NCBI GenBank assembly: GCA_030220185.1
Contig: JASPKZ010010273.1
Coordinates: 1,178,001 to 1,242,000, forward strand
DNA: 64,000 bases
Reading direction: 5' to 3'
Source of the DNA: Diploptera punctata
Taxonomy: Eukaryota > Arthropoda > Insecta > Blattodea > Blaberidae
Part shown: positions 1-10,826 of the stretch, in pieces
How the letters are laid out: each line of letters starts with the position of its first letter
Numbering within the stretch: position 1 is the first letter of the stretch
Program-made: the position numbers and the translations under genes
The notes under the pieces: generated by a model
Database searches by the model: none
What the model was told of the DNA's origin: nothing
Seen by the model: the letters and a program-made list of their open reading frames with translations, nothing else

Positions 1-190
1 GCTACAATAAGTAGCGGCTCCAGGTTGGGGAACCAGCTATAACGGCTGGGGGACTCGACATACTAACCACATGTCACCCCTACACTGGCTGTTGATCATC
101 TACCTCTGTGATTGACACATGTGGATGTGAAGGGCCAGCAGCCGGCTGGTAAAAGGGCAACCGCTGAAAAGTGGAAAGACCCTCAATCGG
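1..190 (+). repeat. Dispersed repeat family F, copy 1 (window edge)
   Basis: This GC-richer block contains 'gtagcggctcca', then 'accacatgtcacccctacactg', then 'cagccggctggtaa' near its end. The same ordered blocks return in the same orientation at about 62745..62900, so it is a dispersed repeat and not unique sequence. It runs off the left edge of the window. The motif order resembles a repeat seen widely in arthropod genomes, but I cannot name the family. No open frame of note crosses it. Confidence 0.65.
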
Positions 191-1044
191 AATTGGAGTT
201 AACAAAATTCTACTGAAAACTTTTTAGTTTTACGTTCAATATTTTTCTTTTTGAGGAAGCTAACTGGTGTAACGAAATCTGCTATATAGATATCTTCTTT
301 TAAATTTATCATCGCCATCAGCATTGAATATTCTCTGACCACAAACTCGCAGGAGACTTTAATGTTTCACTTCTAAGCACGAAATAAGCAACAATACTTT
401 TTTTCACTTACACTCCTCCAGCCACTTTCTGAATGAAATGTGTATATATATAAATTTATATTTCTCGAGCACTAGAGAAGCACATCCAACTTCCCACGCT
501 TCTTCAATTTCGTTGTTATTCATACTTGCAGCCATTTTATGCGAGATTGATATCAAGGCCTGCTGTAATCTCAACAATTATTTTCGGCATTTAGCATATA
601 TAGGCTACATTGGCCAGACTGCTAACGTCAGTCGATTATTTATAATGAAGGCAAATATTTCCAACAAAGACGTTATTATTTTACTATTATTTATTATTTT
701 GAAAACACCATCGCGCAAAAATAATGTATAACGCTATAGCTCGGTTTTTAAACATTTTCCTCAATTCTTATAAATAGCACTTCCCCACCTCGTATTGTAA
801 TATACTATGGAAAATGTCACATATTTATATATTATGTCCAGGTTAAAGATTACGCATTACCCTGATAAATGGTGACTCGTTAACGCACGAATTGAAATAG
901 CAAATACTAGAATTCATAATAAAAACGATATAATACAGACTTTAAATAAGTAAATAAATCGCAATATATACACAAGTGATATGTAGTTGTCATTTTTTTT
1001 ATTATTGTATGATTAAATAGTGTGTAAATGGTAGACCTCATGAT
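191..1044. other. AT-rich spacer, no gene recognised
   Basis: I see no repeat family, RNA gene or conserved protein motif here. A 97-codon frame at 438..731 on the + strand is rich in Leu, Ile and Asn, has no recognisable domain and is best read as a chance frame in AT-rich DNA. Confidence 0.6.
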
Positions 1045-1220
1045 CATTATGGGAAACCATAATAACAACAGTTAAGTCTCGTAGACTGCGATGGGCAGGA
1101 CATGTGGTATAATGGGGAAATGAAGGACAGACATGGAAAATAGCTTGTACGAAAGCCAGAGGGAAAGCGCCCAGTAGGTAGGCCAAGAAGTAGGTGGGAG
1201 AATTATATTAGCCGTGAGAT
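1045..1220 (+). mobile_element. LINE-A fragment (non-LTR retrotransposon 3' coding tail)
   Basis: The text 'gttaagtctcgtagactgcg' followed by 'atgggcagg' matches the much longer LINE-A copies at 16624..17343 and 18284..19062. It encodes the reverse-transcriptase C-terminal block RRLRWAGHV...GKPEGKRPVGRP...RW. This copy is broken by frameshifts and ends after the GRP.RW block. The true 3' end seen in other copies is missing, so it is truncated on both sides. Confidence 0.75.
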
Positions 1221-1326
1221 CATTTTAAATTTGATATTAATTTTAAAGTAAAGTGTTAATAAGATAATATAAAAGGGTGAAGTTCGGAAATTTTAATTTA
1301 TGGAAAATGACAAAAGGATTAAATAA

Positions 1327-1898
1327 CACTGGTCGACAAGGTTTTCTTCACAAGAAATCTGATTAGTGAATCTAGTGCATTTTTACATTCTGAATTGAGA
1401 TATGTAGTCAGAATTTTTCCATCAGGAACAGTTTTTTTTTTGTGACAGCTACTTTTTTAAAACTGATTTTAGCATTCTCTTTGACCTGTCATAGGAACCT
1501 TTACCTTATATGTAACGATTTTATTCAAGCTGTATTTAAGGGCTGTCTCTGATGAGCACGGTGAGCGTTTTCATCAGCAAATCTCCACAATGGAAAAGAG
1601 GTACCAAGGCAAGTGGAGTTCTAATATGCTGGTTGACTACTGTTTGGACCAAGAAGAGAGATGTTCCAGATGCAAAATATGCCCGAAAATCACCATCACC
1701 ACTTTCTAGGTAAGTCAGAATGAGTTAGAGTTAGATGGATTTTATTAAAAATTATAAAAAATGTGAATGAATATCACAGAAAACTCTTGCCTGATAGGAA
1801 AAAAACTGAAATTATATTTAAATTCAGGATGAAAAATACTTCTAAAATCTAATTTTTTTATTCTTGTGAAAAAAAAAAGTTATTTTTGTCGACCAGTG
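1327..1898. mobile_element. 572-bp TIR DNA element flanked by TAA
   Basis: The element begins cactggtcgacaa and ends in the inverted copy ttgtcgaccagtg. Subterminal similarity (tcacaaga, then cat/cctgaatt) extends the inverted relation weakly. The trinucleotide TAA lies immediately outside both ends (1324-1326 and 1899-1901), consistent with a 3-bp target duplication of the PIF/Harbinger type. That assignment is inference. No transposase motif is visible. The interior holds an exon-like coding fragment at 1530..1708, so this is either a non-autonomous element that captured host or transposon coding DNA, or the relic of a larger element. Confidence 0.7.
1530..1708 (+). pseudogene. Exon-like coding fragment (DEHGERFHQ...MEKRYQGKW family)
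   Basis: Translation gives VSDEHGERFHQ, then MEKRYQGKW and LVDYC. After a single extra T the neighbouring frame continues as KRDVPDAKYARKS. I recognise this as the C-terminal block of an uncharacterised protein family that recurs in many copies in arthropod genomes. The function is not known to me. The fragment is preceded by a pyrimidine-rich tract ending in ttattcaag (acceptor-like) and followed by GGTAAGTCAG (donor-like), so it looks like one exon. The one-base insertion near 1641 and isolation inside a 572-bp TIR element argue that it is non-functional. Confidence 0.6.
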
Positions 1899-1901
1899 TA
1901 A

Positions 1902-2599
1902 TCTTTGAGGCATTTTAAACTATGGCGTATCAAACAATAGAACGTTCGATATCTATATCGTTTAAACTTTTATTTCTTAATATTCTTGTACCACATGTGA
2001 CTACAGTTTTACTTACATCTTCAGTTAATATCAAAGAAAATCCAGTATTTGTGAAGACTTGAAGCGATGATGGACGATTTATTATCATTTACAGTATGAG
2101 TCATCACTGTATACATTTTTTCTGGTGATTGGCTAACCTTTATGTGCTTTTACGTTTTGACCGGCTACGATGAGTAATATATATTATTACAGAGGTTAGA
2201 AATTATGACACAAATTAATGTGTAAATAAATTCGATACTCTAAGGTTGTCTAAATTTGTCTATTATGTGTATTTTTACAGAAATAAATGTTTATTACAAG
2301 CTCTATGTTTAATCTTAGGCCTGCATTTATATAGTTAGTCCTATTCCTTTAACATACTTTTCGTGTGAAAAGCAGTATCTCCAATAAAATATAATGAACG
2401 ATTTAGCCAGTAAAATGGCCGCTGTGTTCTGTTATGTTATCATAATAAAATACAGTAAGTGGATGAGTGATAAAACTAAAAAAAAATGAGAACTTTGTAT
2501 TATAGGCCTATAATCACGTATCTAATGTCAGGCAGGATGTTCCTGTGCGTTTTATTCGCCACACATATGTCTGAAGTTCCATTCCAACTCTTTCAATCC
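1902..2599. other. AT-rich spacer
   Basis: No repeat or gene is recognised. The first TAGGCCTA palindrome of the window lies at 2503. A 149-codon frame begins at 2486 and overlaps the antisense LINE remnant described next; I treat it as chance. Confidence 0.5.
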
Positions 2600-2700
2600 C
2601 TTAGTTTTCTTGGTGTATATACATCATTCATACGTGTCTTTCTGAGTCGTCCTCATTCCGATCTTCCTCCCGGAGTCAATTCAAATATCCTCAATGACAG
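2600..2700 (-). mobile_element. Possible LINE C-terminal remnant (antisense)
   Basis: On the minus strand about 2622..2679 reads LTPGGRSE, a stop, then GRLRKTRMND. This fits the (P.GRR..GRPR.RW.DD) signature found at the C-terminus of several LINE reverse-transcriptase families, including the other LINE tails in this window. Only about 30 residues are readable, with one stop, so the call is tentative. Confidence 0.4.
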
Positions 2701-2740
2701 TCTATCTTCCGATTCCGCCCTATGTGGTCATAAAATTCTG

Positions 2741-3610
2741 GTTATTTGCATTTTATTAAATCTAAACTACGGTAGAATTTTAAGAAATCACTATTGTCTT
2801 ATTGCTGTATTTCTGATTTCTTCCGATTTTGAAATTCTTGTTGACAGTCTTCAGAAATCCATTTATGTGGATAATATTTTTAACTTTATATCTTTTAAAT
2901 TCCATGCCTCTAAACTAGATGTAATAGTATTATGATTTATGTATAATCAATTTTATTTAATTTGTTTTCTTGGCCCAGAAAACCCCAATTCTAGCTGTAG
3001 CCGATTTTCCTTTACCTATTTTCTTTTTAATATTCTGAATAACCTTGGACTCCCAATAATTGTTATATTGATTACATCATTTTATTTCATTGTTTCATTT
3101 AATTAGAAAAAAATATAAAATGTTTTATTATTATCACTTGCAAAGACCTTTATGAATAAATTCTAAAAAAATGCAAGTCATACAAACATCTTTTAGCTCT
3201 CTGTAAAATTCCACAATCGTGTCGTAAGACTAGTGTCCTTCATTTTCGTTCCCCCAAGATTTCATATGCGCAGATAATTAGGGTAGAACCGGGTATTTCG
3301 GATCACTGGGTAAAACGGATCAGTTTTATTTTCTTATGCCCTCTGCCGAATATAGAAGAGGGGGATTTGCATTAATTTTTTTAGCGGAATATGTGAGAAT
3401 TTTATTTATAAGAATACTTTTTTGTGTAATTTTCCTTGGGTGCGATGTATCTTCCTTATTATTTTATTTGAAATTAAGTTTTATTTCATTTTTTATTTGT
3501 TTGAGTTCGTGGTACTTTACCCCGTTATCGGTAAGAAGTTCAATTGTTTTGCAACGCCCTTTGTGTTCAGCACATGCTCATACCTGTTGACTATATACTG
3601 TATATAACTA
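2741..3610. other. AT-rich spacer
   Basis: There is nothing recognisable apart from short overlapping frames at 3336..3607. These are Phe/Leu/Ile-rich and have no domain. The segment ends at the TA that flanks the pogo/Tigger-like element. Confidence 0.5.
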
Positions 3611-3774
3611 CAGTAAAACGTGTTCAATCCGGAACGTGAATAATAAGGAAATCTGTCCAATGTGAACAAATGTATTGGTCCCGGCGAAAATAGTAATTTT
3701 ATGTGTATTTATTTTGCATAAAACGGAAACTGTCCAACGCGGAAACGCGGAAAAAAAATTATAAAGCGGAAAGG

Positions 3775-3802
3775 CATATATATATATATATATATATATA
3801 TA
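3775..3802. repeat. (TA)n microsatellite
   Basis: An uninterrupted TA run of about 28 bp lies inside the left part of the Tigger-like element. Confidence 0.95.
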
Positions 3803-4069
3803 CATTAACCATCGGCAGTTTTTCTTTTTTCTTTACTGAAGGCAGGTGCCAAGACAGCTTTTAAAAATAGTGATTCAAATCAAATGGACAAATAAATATC
3901 AAAACAAACCTAATTGTCACTGACATTAAAGTTCATTGTTAAAAGCTGTTATCATAATTCTCATGCCGATATGTACTTTGATAAATGCCTCCGTCGCCAC
4001 GATCGGTATATTATTGTTTGAACTTGTTCGTTGCAAAAATTTTGATTGAATAACACATGTCTCTTGTGT

Positions 4070-5075
4070 TTTATTCCCTGTTTATAATGTCGAGTAAAAG
4101 GAAATAAAAATAATTAGTACCGAAGAGAAAAAATGAGTGTTGCCGCTTAAAGTAAAAATAAAAATGCTTGATCTTTTATACTCGTTGGCGGTTCGTTTGC
4201 GTCCATATCACGCTGTTTCAATGTTAATTAATCAAGAAATCCGAGGACAAAATAAGGAATTATATCGCAGAATTAACAGCTGAATATCAATCTTAATTAA
4301 AATACCTTTTAAAAGCGGCAAAACAGGAAAACAGTAAACCTGACAGTAATAATTAATACAAATTGTTCACAATCTCTCATTAATTAATTTAATTTTGATG
4401 ATTTTTATTTTATTCTGTAACCTTGGAATGTATCCACTATATACCCATACAAATTACCATTCCATCTTCGCGGCATATTTGCGGAACATATCCCCCGCGA
4501 ATAAGGAGCTTTTACTGTATAGATTCGGCCTCATTGCACACCCGTTATGCGAAACACAGATACCTGTATTGAAAATAACAAAATTGTAATAACAAAGCGT
4601 AATTTTACGCTGTATAATATTAAATTAGTTAAGTTCTGAGACCCATCTTTCACAGGCAGCGTTCTGAATTTACGGAATGAAGATGGCTGAAACGTATGTA
4701 TCATTCTCATTAAGCGAAAAAGTGAATGTGATTGAAGATAAATCTCCAAACATTTCCGAACCGATGCTCCAAAGTCAAGCTCTAGCTCTTGTTAAATCCC
4801 TAAGGGAATAACGATTTCAAGGAATTTTCAGGTTGGCTGGACGGTTTTAAAAGACGACACAATGTAGTGTGGCATGAAATTTGTGAGGAATCAAAGAATG
4901 TGGACGAAAGTGTAATTAGTGAGCGAAAACGGAAACTGCATACTTGAATTTCAGGATACGCGCCTAAGAGGCATTTTTAACGCTGGCGAAATAGGACTGT
5001 TTTTTCGCGCGTTACCGTCGAAGTCGCTCATACATACTATACTTCAGTTTTCAACGGCAGCGGAACTATAATTAA
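4070..5075 (+). pseudogene. Pogo/Tigger-like transposase remnant
   Basis: The minimal product would be a DDE transposase that binds TIRs through a CENPB-type helix-turn-helix and cuts at TA. Near 4812..4866 one frame reads FKEFSGWLDGFKRRHN, matching the second CENPB helix-turn-helix (GWL.RFK.RH). Near 4965..5035 another frame reads RGIFNAGEIGLFFRALPSKS, matching the block around the first catalytic Asp of Tigger (FNADETGLF). Here Asp is replaced by Gly and Thr by Ile. An SSKRK start-like sequence lies near 4090. Stops and frameshifts separate all blocks, and the later DDE motifs are not seen. It is inactive. Confidence 0.7.
4440..4517 (-). mobile_element. Terminal fragment of a second Tigger-like element
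   Basis: Read on the minus strand from 4517, the sequence begins cagtaaaagctccttattcg, then a run of g and gatatgttccgc. It is followed outward by TA (4518-4519). This is a typical Tigger/pogo terminus but differs from the CAGTAAAACGTG ends of the enclosing element. No partner end was found, so it may be a solo end of an element nested in, or recombined with, the larger one. Confidence 0.5.
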
Positions 5076-5100
5076 TCCAAGGTAAATAAAAATGCATATA

Positions 5101-5394
5101 AAAGTAAAGTAAAAGTAAAGTGATCCCTTAACAGGCCCGGAGGTTAAGGCTCTCACTTTTTCTAGACAATCGGCACTTTATGTCAGCCGGGTTGTCAGTC
5201 CTGCGTGACGGCCGCCTTTACACCCAGAACAAGCGTCTGGTACTCATTTCCGTTAGAGGCTGAGTCGACCCCAGGGCCATAGTGCCGCCAGAGGGTTTGG
5301 GTCAGTTTAAAAATCCTGACCCCAACGGGACTTGAACCCTCGACCCTCCGGCTTGTAGCTCAGTGCCTTAACCACTACGCCACGGCGTGCCCCC
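5101..5394 (-). mobile_element. SINE-A copy (tRNA-derived), with TSD
   Basis: On the minus strand the head reads 'gccgtggcgtagtggttaa' and then 'gggttcaagtcccg', i.e. Pol III box A and box B. A body shared with six other copies in this window follows (ggatttttaaactgaccc; ctggtactcatttccg in antisense), and the tail is ctttactttt-like. The flanking 16-mers aataaaaatgcatata (5085..5100) and aataaaaatgaatata (5395..5410) are a near-perfect target-site duplication. The element sits inside the Tigger-like transposon and is therefore younger than it. Confidence 0.9.
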
Positions 5395-5668
5395 AATAAA
5401 AATGAATATACGGTACTCAATAATCTAAGATTATTAATAAGTTTTGGTTTTTTTATAATGCGGAATTTTGTCCAATGTGGGGAAAAAATTGGTCCCATGC
5501 GATTCCACTTTGATCACGTTTTACTGTATTCCCACTTGAGGTTGTGTGTTGACAGTAAATTCATTGCAAAGTCATAAGCGCGTTTCAGATAATTATTTCT
5601 GAATGTAGTTATAAGATTACAATATTTCTGTGTCTTCCTTGGAGAATTCTAAATCTAATTATTAAAAT

Positions 5669-6592
5669 TCATGCTTGTTTGTTTGTTTGTACTTTATGCG
5701 TGGCCATACCGTTGATCCGATTGTGATGGGGCTTTTTTGCAAAATGTTCAGGAGATTCCGGGATGAACATAGGTTATAAGAGAGTTGTGATACTCAACTC
5801 CTAACCCCTTAAAAATCGCCCTTTGTAGTGGAAAACGTGAAAAAGTAGCTTTTTGGACGCTTAAATGGCTTACACTGCCTAAATAATAACAAATACACAA
5901 AATGAATGTACACAGAATTGAATATCTCAAAAAGCTCTACAAAAAAGTCCGCGTATGCTTATCTCTTACGGATAACTCACAATAACCATTTTTGTCTTTC
6001 ATTGATGCCAAGAAGATCGACACAAGTACGTAGATTCCTGTGCAAGCATAGCAGCACATGGCGGGTAATTCTTTTACGGATAACTCACAATACGAATTTT
6101 GTCTTTTAGCTCATTTATGACAAGAAGATAGAGGTAAGTAGATTCCCGGGCAACACCGGGTAATCAGTACGGGGAATCTTAAAATGATTACGATAAACGT
6201 TTATAATTATTTTTCATTTTACTTACTCAACTAATCATAAGAAGTACAATATTTTTTTTCTTTCAGCTCATTTATGTCAAGAAGATCGGGATGAGTAGAT
6301 TTCCGGACAACTCCGGGTAAACAGAACGGGGTATCTAAAAATAATTAGGATATATTTTTTTTTCCTTTCACTTAATTAACTAAACATAAAACGCATTTAA
6401 TTTTCGTATTTCAGCTCATTTATGTCAAGAAGATCGGGATAAGTAGATTCCCGGGCATCGCCGGGTAATCAGCACGGGATATATAAAAATATAAATTTAT
6501 AATTATTTTTCCTTTTACTAATTCAACTAAACACAAAAACATATTAATTTTCATTTATTTAGGCCTAGCAGCGCACGCCGGGTATTAGCTAG
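5669..6592 (+). mobile_element. Helitron-like non-autonomous element
   Basis: The left part has a (GTTT)n stretch, then 'ccataccgttgatccgattg'. The right end is 'gcacgccgggtattagctag' followed by T. A TC start, a GC-rich terminal hairpin and a CTAG end inserted next to T are Helitron traits; many arthropod Helitrons show the same (GTTT)n...CCGGGT...CTAGT plan. No Rep/Helicase coding is present. The exact 5' border is uncertain because TC at 5669 is preceded by T rather than A. The interior carries a minisatellite (next entry). Confidence 0.6.
6009..6560 (+). repeat. Minisatellite of ~150-bp units inside the Helitron-like element
   Basis: Four imperfect units each contain 'caagaagat', then 'agtagattcccgggca' and 'ccgggtaatcag'. 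They start near 6009, 6121, 6279 and 6427, so the spacing is about 112, 158 and 148 bp. Each unit carries a self-complementary CCCGGGCA...CCGGGT core like the hairpin at the element's 3' end. Confidence 0.8.
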
Positions 6593-7252
6593 TGTTAAAT
6601 AAAATTAGTTCAATTGCACTTAAATATAGTTCTAGTACATAATGAGTATTTTAGTGCCTTAGAAAGCATTCCCGGTTATATTTGTACAGGAAGGACTACA
6701 CTGAAATTGAAGATTATATCCGGGGTAAAGCTGATTGGCTATGTAGGTTACTGCGGGGGGGATAGGATGATTGTTATAATATCTAAAATCATGTTCGTAA
6801 TTGTCAGGAAATGACAAATAAGAGTCACAAATATGAAAATGGAATATAAATTAATTTCAGATAACGCAAAAACAAACACATTTTCAAATAAATAGATTCA
6901 GTTTGTTAGTATAACGTCAGTACAGTGGAAAATATTTATGTCGGCAATATATATGTTTCGTTTTCGTTTTATATATTTCTTAGGTTATCTTCTAGAGTTC
7001 TAGACTATTGAATTTTCCTTTGACACGAAAAGTAGAGTGAAAGACACAACTAAATTTATACTCCTTTTATTGTTAATTTTGAATATATTCCCATTTCCAA
7101 TTCATAATAAGGAAACAACAGATTTTCTAAGTATAATACTATTAATAACTTCATTGTAATAATGCAAGGCTCTTCGGATTTTTAAGGGTGTGCGGAATCA
7201 AGAGAACGTTTTGATTAATCTAACGTCTGGATGGAACATGCTATACTGTAGT
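6593..7252. other. AT-rich spacer
   Basis: No repeat family or gene recognised. Short frames here have no domain. Confidence 0.5.
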
Positions 7253-7400
7253 TGGTTAAGGCGACACGCTACAAGCCGGAAAGTCGCGGGTTCGAAGCCC
7301 GATGAGGTCAGGATTTTTAAGCTGGCCTAACTTCTGACTACATCCACGTCTGGGACCGACTCAGACTCTTAACTGAAATGAATAACAGTCATATGTTCGA
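7253..7400 (+). mobile_element. SINE-A fragment, degraded
   Basis: The head 'ctacaagccgga' and box-B region 'gggttcgaagcccg' are followed by the SINE-A body 'gtcaggatttttaa' and 'gaccgactcag'. The sequence then stops matching, so the 3' half is lost. Confidence 0.7.
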
Positions 7401-7624
7401 TGGGTAGCATATACGAAATACATTCATTACAGAAGTTCAGGAATGTTTCCTTTTTTTGTATAAATAATTTGGAATTGCCCTGTGTTTTCACTGTCAAATT
7501 CTTATCTGCATGTTTATCTTTTGTGTAAGGTAATCGAGCTGACACAGACCTGTGTGAATGACATTAAATTCCATGTACATCCCTTCCTCATTGCTTTTGT
7601 TTACTATTTACTGATATTGCTTCG

Positions 7625-7966
7625 ACCAAAGATAGATGAACAGACAGGCGAATGGAGAAGACTACATAACAGTGAGCTACAGGATCTTTATAGGAAACCA
7701 AATATAATAAGAATTGTTAAGTCTCGTGGAATGTGATGGGCAGGACATGTAGTACGAATTGTGAATGAAAGAGGATCATGGAAGCTACTAGTAGAAAAAA
7801 AATACCCAGTTGGTAGGCCAAGAATGAGGTGGGATAATAACATTAATCACGATTTGAGAGAAGTAGATTATACAGGGATGATTGGAAAACATTAGCTCAG
7901 GATAGGGATGTATGGAGAGCTTATGTCCGCGCGGCCATGAACATATGGGTTCGATAGAGCCAGTGA
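7625..7966 (+). mobile_element. LINE-A 3' tail
   Basis: This copy begins near 'gaccaaagatagatgaacag' and runs to the family 3' end 'ggttcgatagagccagtgag' with a gtgagttagtt tail. It encodes the RT C-terminal segment (RRLHNSEL, GRPRMRW, a D.VWRAYVRAAMN-type end), broken by frameshifts. It is 5'-truncated like every other copy here. Confidence 0.85.
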
Positions 7967-8111
7967 GTGAGTTAGTTTTATATTACATGGTTTTGTAGAT
8001 CCTGATGGACTAAAGGATACTATACCCACCTCTGGTTCAAACCCAGCCGCAATCTACGGATTTTTCAAGATGTAAAAATCTATTAATTCCATATTCAAGC
8101 CACAGTTAGTC

Positions 8112-8520
8112 CAAAAACATTCAAGATTAAAAGTGTATAAAATGCTGGCTCTTCCAACTCTTTTGTATGGAAGCGAAGCATGGACATTGAAACAGAAGGA
8201 TATACAGAGAGATACCTTCGGAGGACTGTAGGATACTAGATGACATAGGATACACACTACTAGATGACAAAGAAATTAAAACATCTTAGAAGAATTACAC
8301 ATGGAACCTTTGGAAAACAAAATTTCTGATTATAAGTCAATATGGATGCAACGTATTCATCAAATGGAAGATTACCAGGATACCCAAACAAATGTTAAGA
8401 TATCAACCTGCAGGCAGAAGAAGATCAGGACGTCCACTCGAAAGACTTCTGGATGGTGTTTCTCTTGAGGCCGAAACAGGTCAACAAATGGCCTAAATTC
8501 GTGAATGTACTATGATGATA
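8112..8520 (+). mobile_element. LINE-B 3' tail
   Basis: This is a second non-LTR family. The readable blocks are KVYKMLALPTLLYGSEAWTL and ILEELHMEPLENKISDYKS, then a broken GRP-type block. The copy ends with 'cctaaattcgtgaatgtac' and then 'tatgatga'. Its sister copy is 21858..22168. The (Y)GSE.WTL block lies downstream of the RT catalytic YADD in such elements, so only the C-terminal part is present. It carries several frameshifts. Confidence 0.8.
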
Positions 8521-8524
8521 AAAA

Positions 8525-8670
8525 TGTTGAGTATGGGTTCCTTCGGAAAAGAAGTGAAGCTATGGGTCCCAGCCGTAGATTTATGGCATGTAAAATAAGC
8601 CTGAAAAAGAGACCTCTGGGTAAATTTAATACTCAGATTTGAACTGCGACGCTAATGACCCGAATTATTA
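8525..8670 (+). repeat. Dispersed repeat family G, copy 1
   Basis: 'gttgagtatggg.tccttcgga' followed by 'tatgggtccc' and 'tagatttatggcatgtaaaa' is matched in antisense near 15900..16055. It directly follows the LINE-B end. The family is not named. Confidence 0.45.
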
Positions 8671-10478
8671 AAAATCGTTGTTGAATAAAATATTAACATG
8701 AAACAAAATTATTTTTTATAGCGCTTTAACATCATGCATTATGTAGAACAGTAGGGATAATTTCTTCTAAACAGAGTTTTTAATATCAGAATTTTTTTGT
8801 AAGTTGCTACCTTTTTGTCCTAAATATGATCGGAACTTCTGAAAAACTGCGTATTATAAATATAAACATATATAGGAACAAACCATGTTTAAATAAAAAA
8901 TAGGCCTAATTCATGATTATCTTCTTCATTCAGTGAATAAATTAAACTATAATAACTAAACGGTAAATAAACTAAATTCAGAGGTGAATAAAACCATACT
9001 TTAGTGCATGATTAAATAAATATTACTTTTGGTTACTGCCAATAATCACTTGCAAGAAATGGAATTAAATAGTATAAAATGCCATTTAAGTCTGATCAAT
9101 GAAGCATAGTGTGAAGATTTTGCGCATCACTGATTTAAAGTATGCTGATTATAACTCGCTGTTTTATTCTCCATAACTAAAGTGAGGACAGATATCCCTT
9201 TGCTGACAATGTATGCGCGAGATCTAGTATAGATTCTGCCTCACGAGTGGTAGATGACGTAACTGAGGTATCTGAAATTGTAAACAAAACAAACAGGAGT
9301 GTGAAAGAAGCTAATACAACATAATAACAAGAAAGGATTTTCATAAATTTGAAAATTTTTGACAATACTTTTTTGTAACTTTATCAATAACTTCGTAAGT
9401 TAATAGAAATTATTTATTATGTATGTCTTATGAAAGTACTCCCACAAGTACATTTCCAAGAATCCACCTGATATATTCCTAATCTTCTTGTTTGGTAATC
9501 CAAAATTTATTTTCACCCACAGATGACGTATTTGAGAGATAACATTTAGATACACAATATTTTCGTAGAGTTATTGCACTGCGAGGATTCTGCTTAGTGT
9601 ATTTTTAATGAAGTTTCCAACTTCTTTATGGTGAACTTCGTGAAATGGTAATTAGTACGTACAATCATTTTACACGTATCTTCAAAGAACTCCGACTGAA
9701 GTTGTAAATTCTCATGTATTTCTTCTTATTTCCTTAATTATGCATTAAATTATTTATGTTTTTAGCTCTGCAATGTTTTAAAAAATATATTTATAATCTC
9801 TTATTTGTGAAAAAAATATATTAAATTGTATATTTGTGCCATTCAATATGGAAATTATCTCTACTAAATTCTTTCCATAACTGACTTACTTTACCTTCAC
9901 TTGAGGTTGAAGATGTTGATCTTGCAAATAAGCGGCGGGCCAAAAGAAAATAACATTCAATTATCTATACGATAGATGTGTCATACTGAACCGTGTGACA
10001 TTATATTCTGTTTACCCCTGAGTCTGACTGCAGTGATTACGTAAAGCAAATTAAACACATTCTTTATTCTTCAGCGGATAGATGTACAAATTGTATACTA
10101 CGTCTCGGTATGTTCATAACCAAATCAAAGAAAGGACAACACACATTTCTAGTGCGTCATAAAAGTGGTTCAGTTGATCTAAATTGTAGATACATGCAGG
10201 GGGATGTGTAGTTGAAGTGATCAGGTGTGATGTATTGAGTTAGGATTCACTGATAAAGGAAAGACAAACAGAATAAAGGAGGGAGATGAGCCGTTGGTAG
10301 GACTGCAGGCCGGGCCCTCCCACTTTGTGTTCCCCTTTTCGCTATGCTTGCATCTCAATGTGTAGCCTATAGGGCGAACAGCCAAGTTTAGTTAGCTCTC
10401 TGTTTACCACGTGCTACCTACCGGTTCGATCCAACTCATTTGTTGAAGAACTCTTTGATTCTTGAGATAATATTGATT
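8671..10478. other. AT-rich spacer, nothing recognised
   Basis: There are about 1.8 kb of AT-rich DNA without matching repeats elsewhere in the window. A 62-codon minus frame at 9177..9365 has a hydrophobic N-terminus but no domain or supporting context. A GC-richer patch at about 10275..10340 has no identifiable function. Confidence 0.5.
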
Positions 10479-10489
10479 ATATGTAGGTT

Positions 10490-10826
10490 AGTCCACCGCT
10501 GTGGTCTCGAGGTAGCGTGCTGCCATGTCACGGAGATGGCCCGGGTTCGAACCCCGGTCGGGGCAGTTTTTCTGGATAAGGTTTTTATCGGGGTTTTTCC
10601 TCACCTGCAAGACAAATGTCAGGAAAACTTTAAGGCCCAAACAGTCCCCGAAATCATATGATGATCATCATCCTTATCCTTATCATTATCATCATCATCC
10701 TTCACCGGTGTGGAAAGCAACGGGAAGCTACCCCACATACAGTTCCTTAGTAAAGCTGCAAGCATAGCATGAAAATGCTGTGATTGCAGTGAAAGACCTG
10801 CCCTAGGTCAGAATTACTATGGATGG
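10490..10826 (+). mobile_element. SINE-B copy with TSD
   Basis: This is a tRNA-derived SINE. The head is 'gtggtctcgaggtagcg' with box B 'gggttcgaaccccgg'. A conserved middle 'ggtttttcctcacctg' with 'aagacaaatgtcagg' follows, then (cat)n-rich sequence, 'cttcaccggtgtgg', and an end 'gaattactatggatgg'. The flanks atatgtaggtt at 10479..10489 and 10827..10837 form a perfect 11-bp TSD. Other copies lie at 30247..30555 and 44927..45226. Confidence 0.9.

Larger units (their letters stand above)
3611..5526 (+). mobile_element. Decayed pogo/Tigger-like DNA transposon, TA-flanked
   Basis: The ends are inverted: left tacagtaaaacgtg.tcaa and right, on the other strand, tacagtaaaacgtgatcaa. TA lies at both outer borders (3609-3610 and 5527-5528). 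The match continues inward with 'ctgtccaatgtg' and 'ggtccc' blocks on both sides. CAGT..AA termini with a TA target are the norm for pogo/Tigger elements. Plus-strand coding remnants of a CENPB-type DNA-binding domain and the start of a DDE domain lie inside. The copy is broken by many stops, by a SINE-A at 5101..5394, and apparently by another Tigger-like end near 4517. Confidence 0.75.

Noticed and set aside
2486..2935. 149-codon + frame as a possible gene
   Set aside because: Hydrophobic, without a domain, and part of its antisense carries a LINE-like GRLRKTRMND signature.
6009..6560. CRISPR array
   Set aside because: Units are about 150 bp, imperfect, and lie in a eukaryotic Helitron-like element. 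No short repeat-spacer pattern or cas gene.
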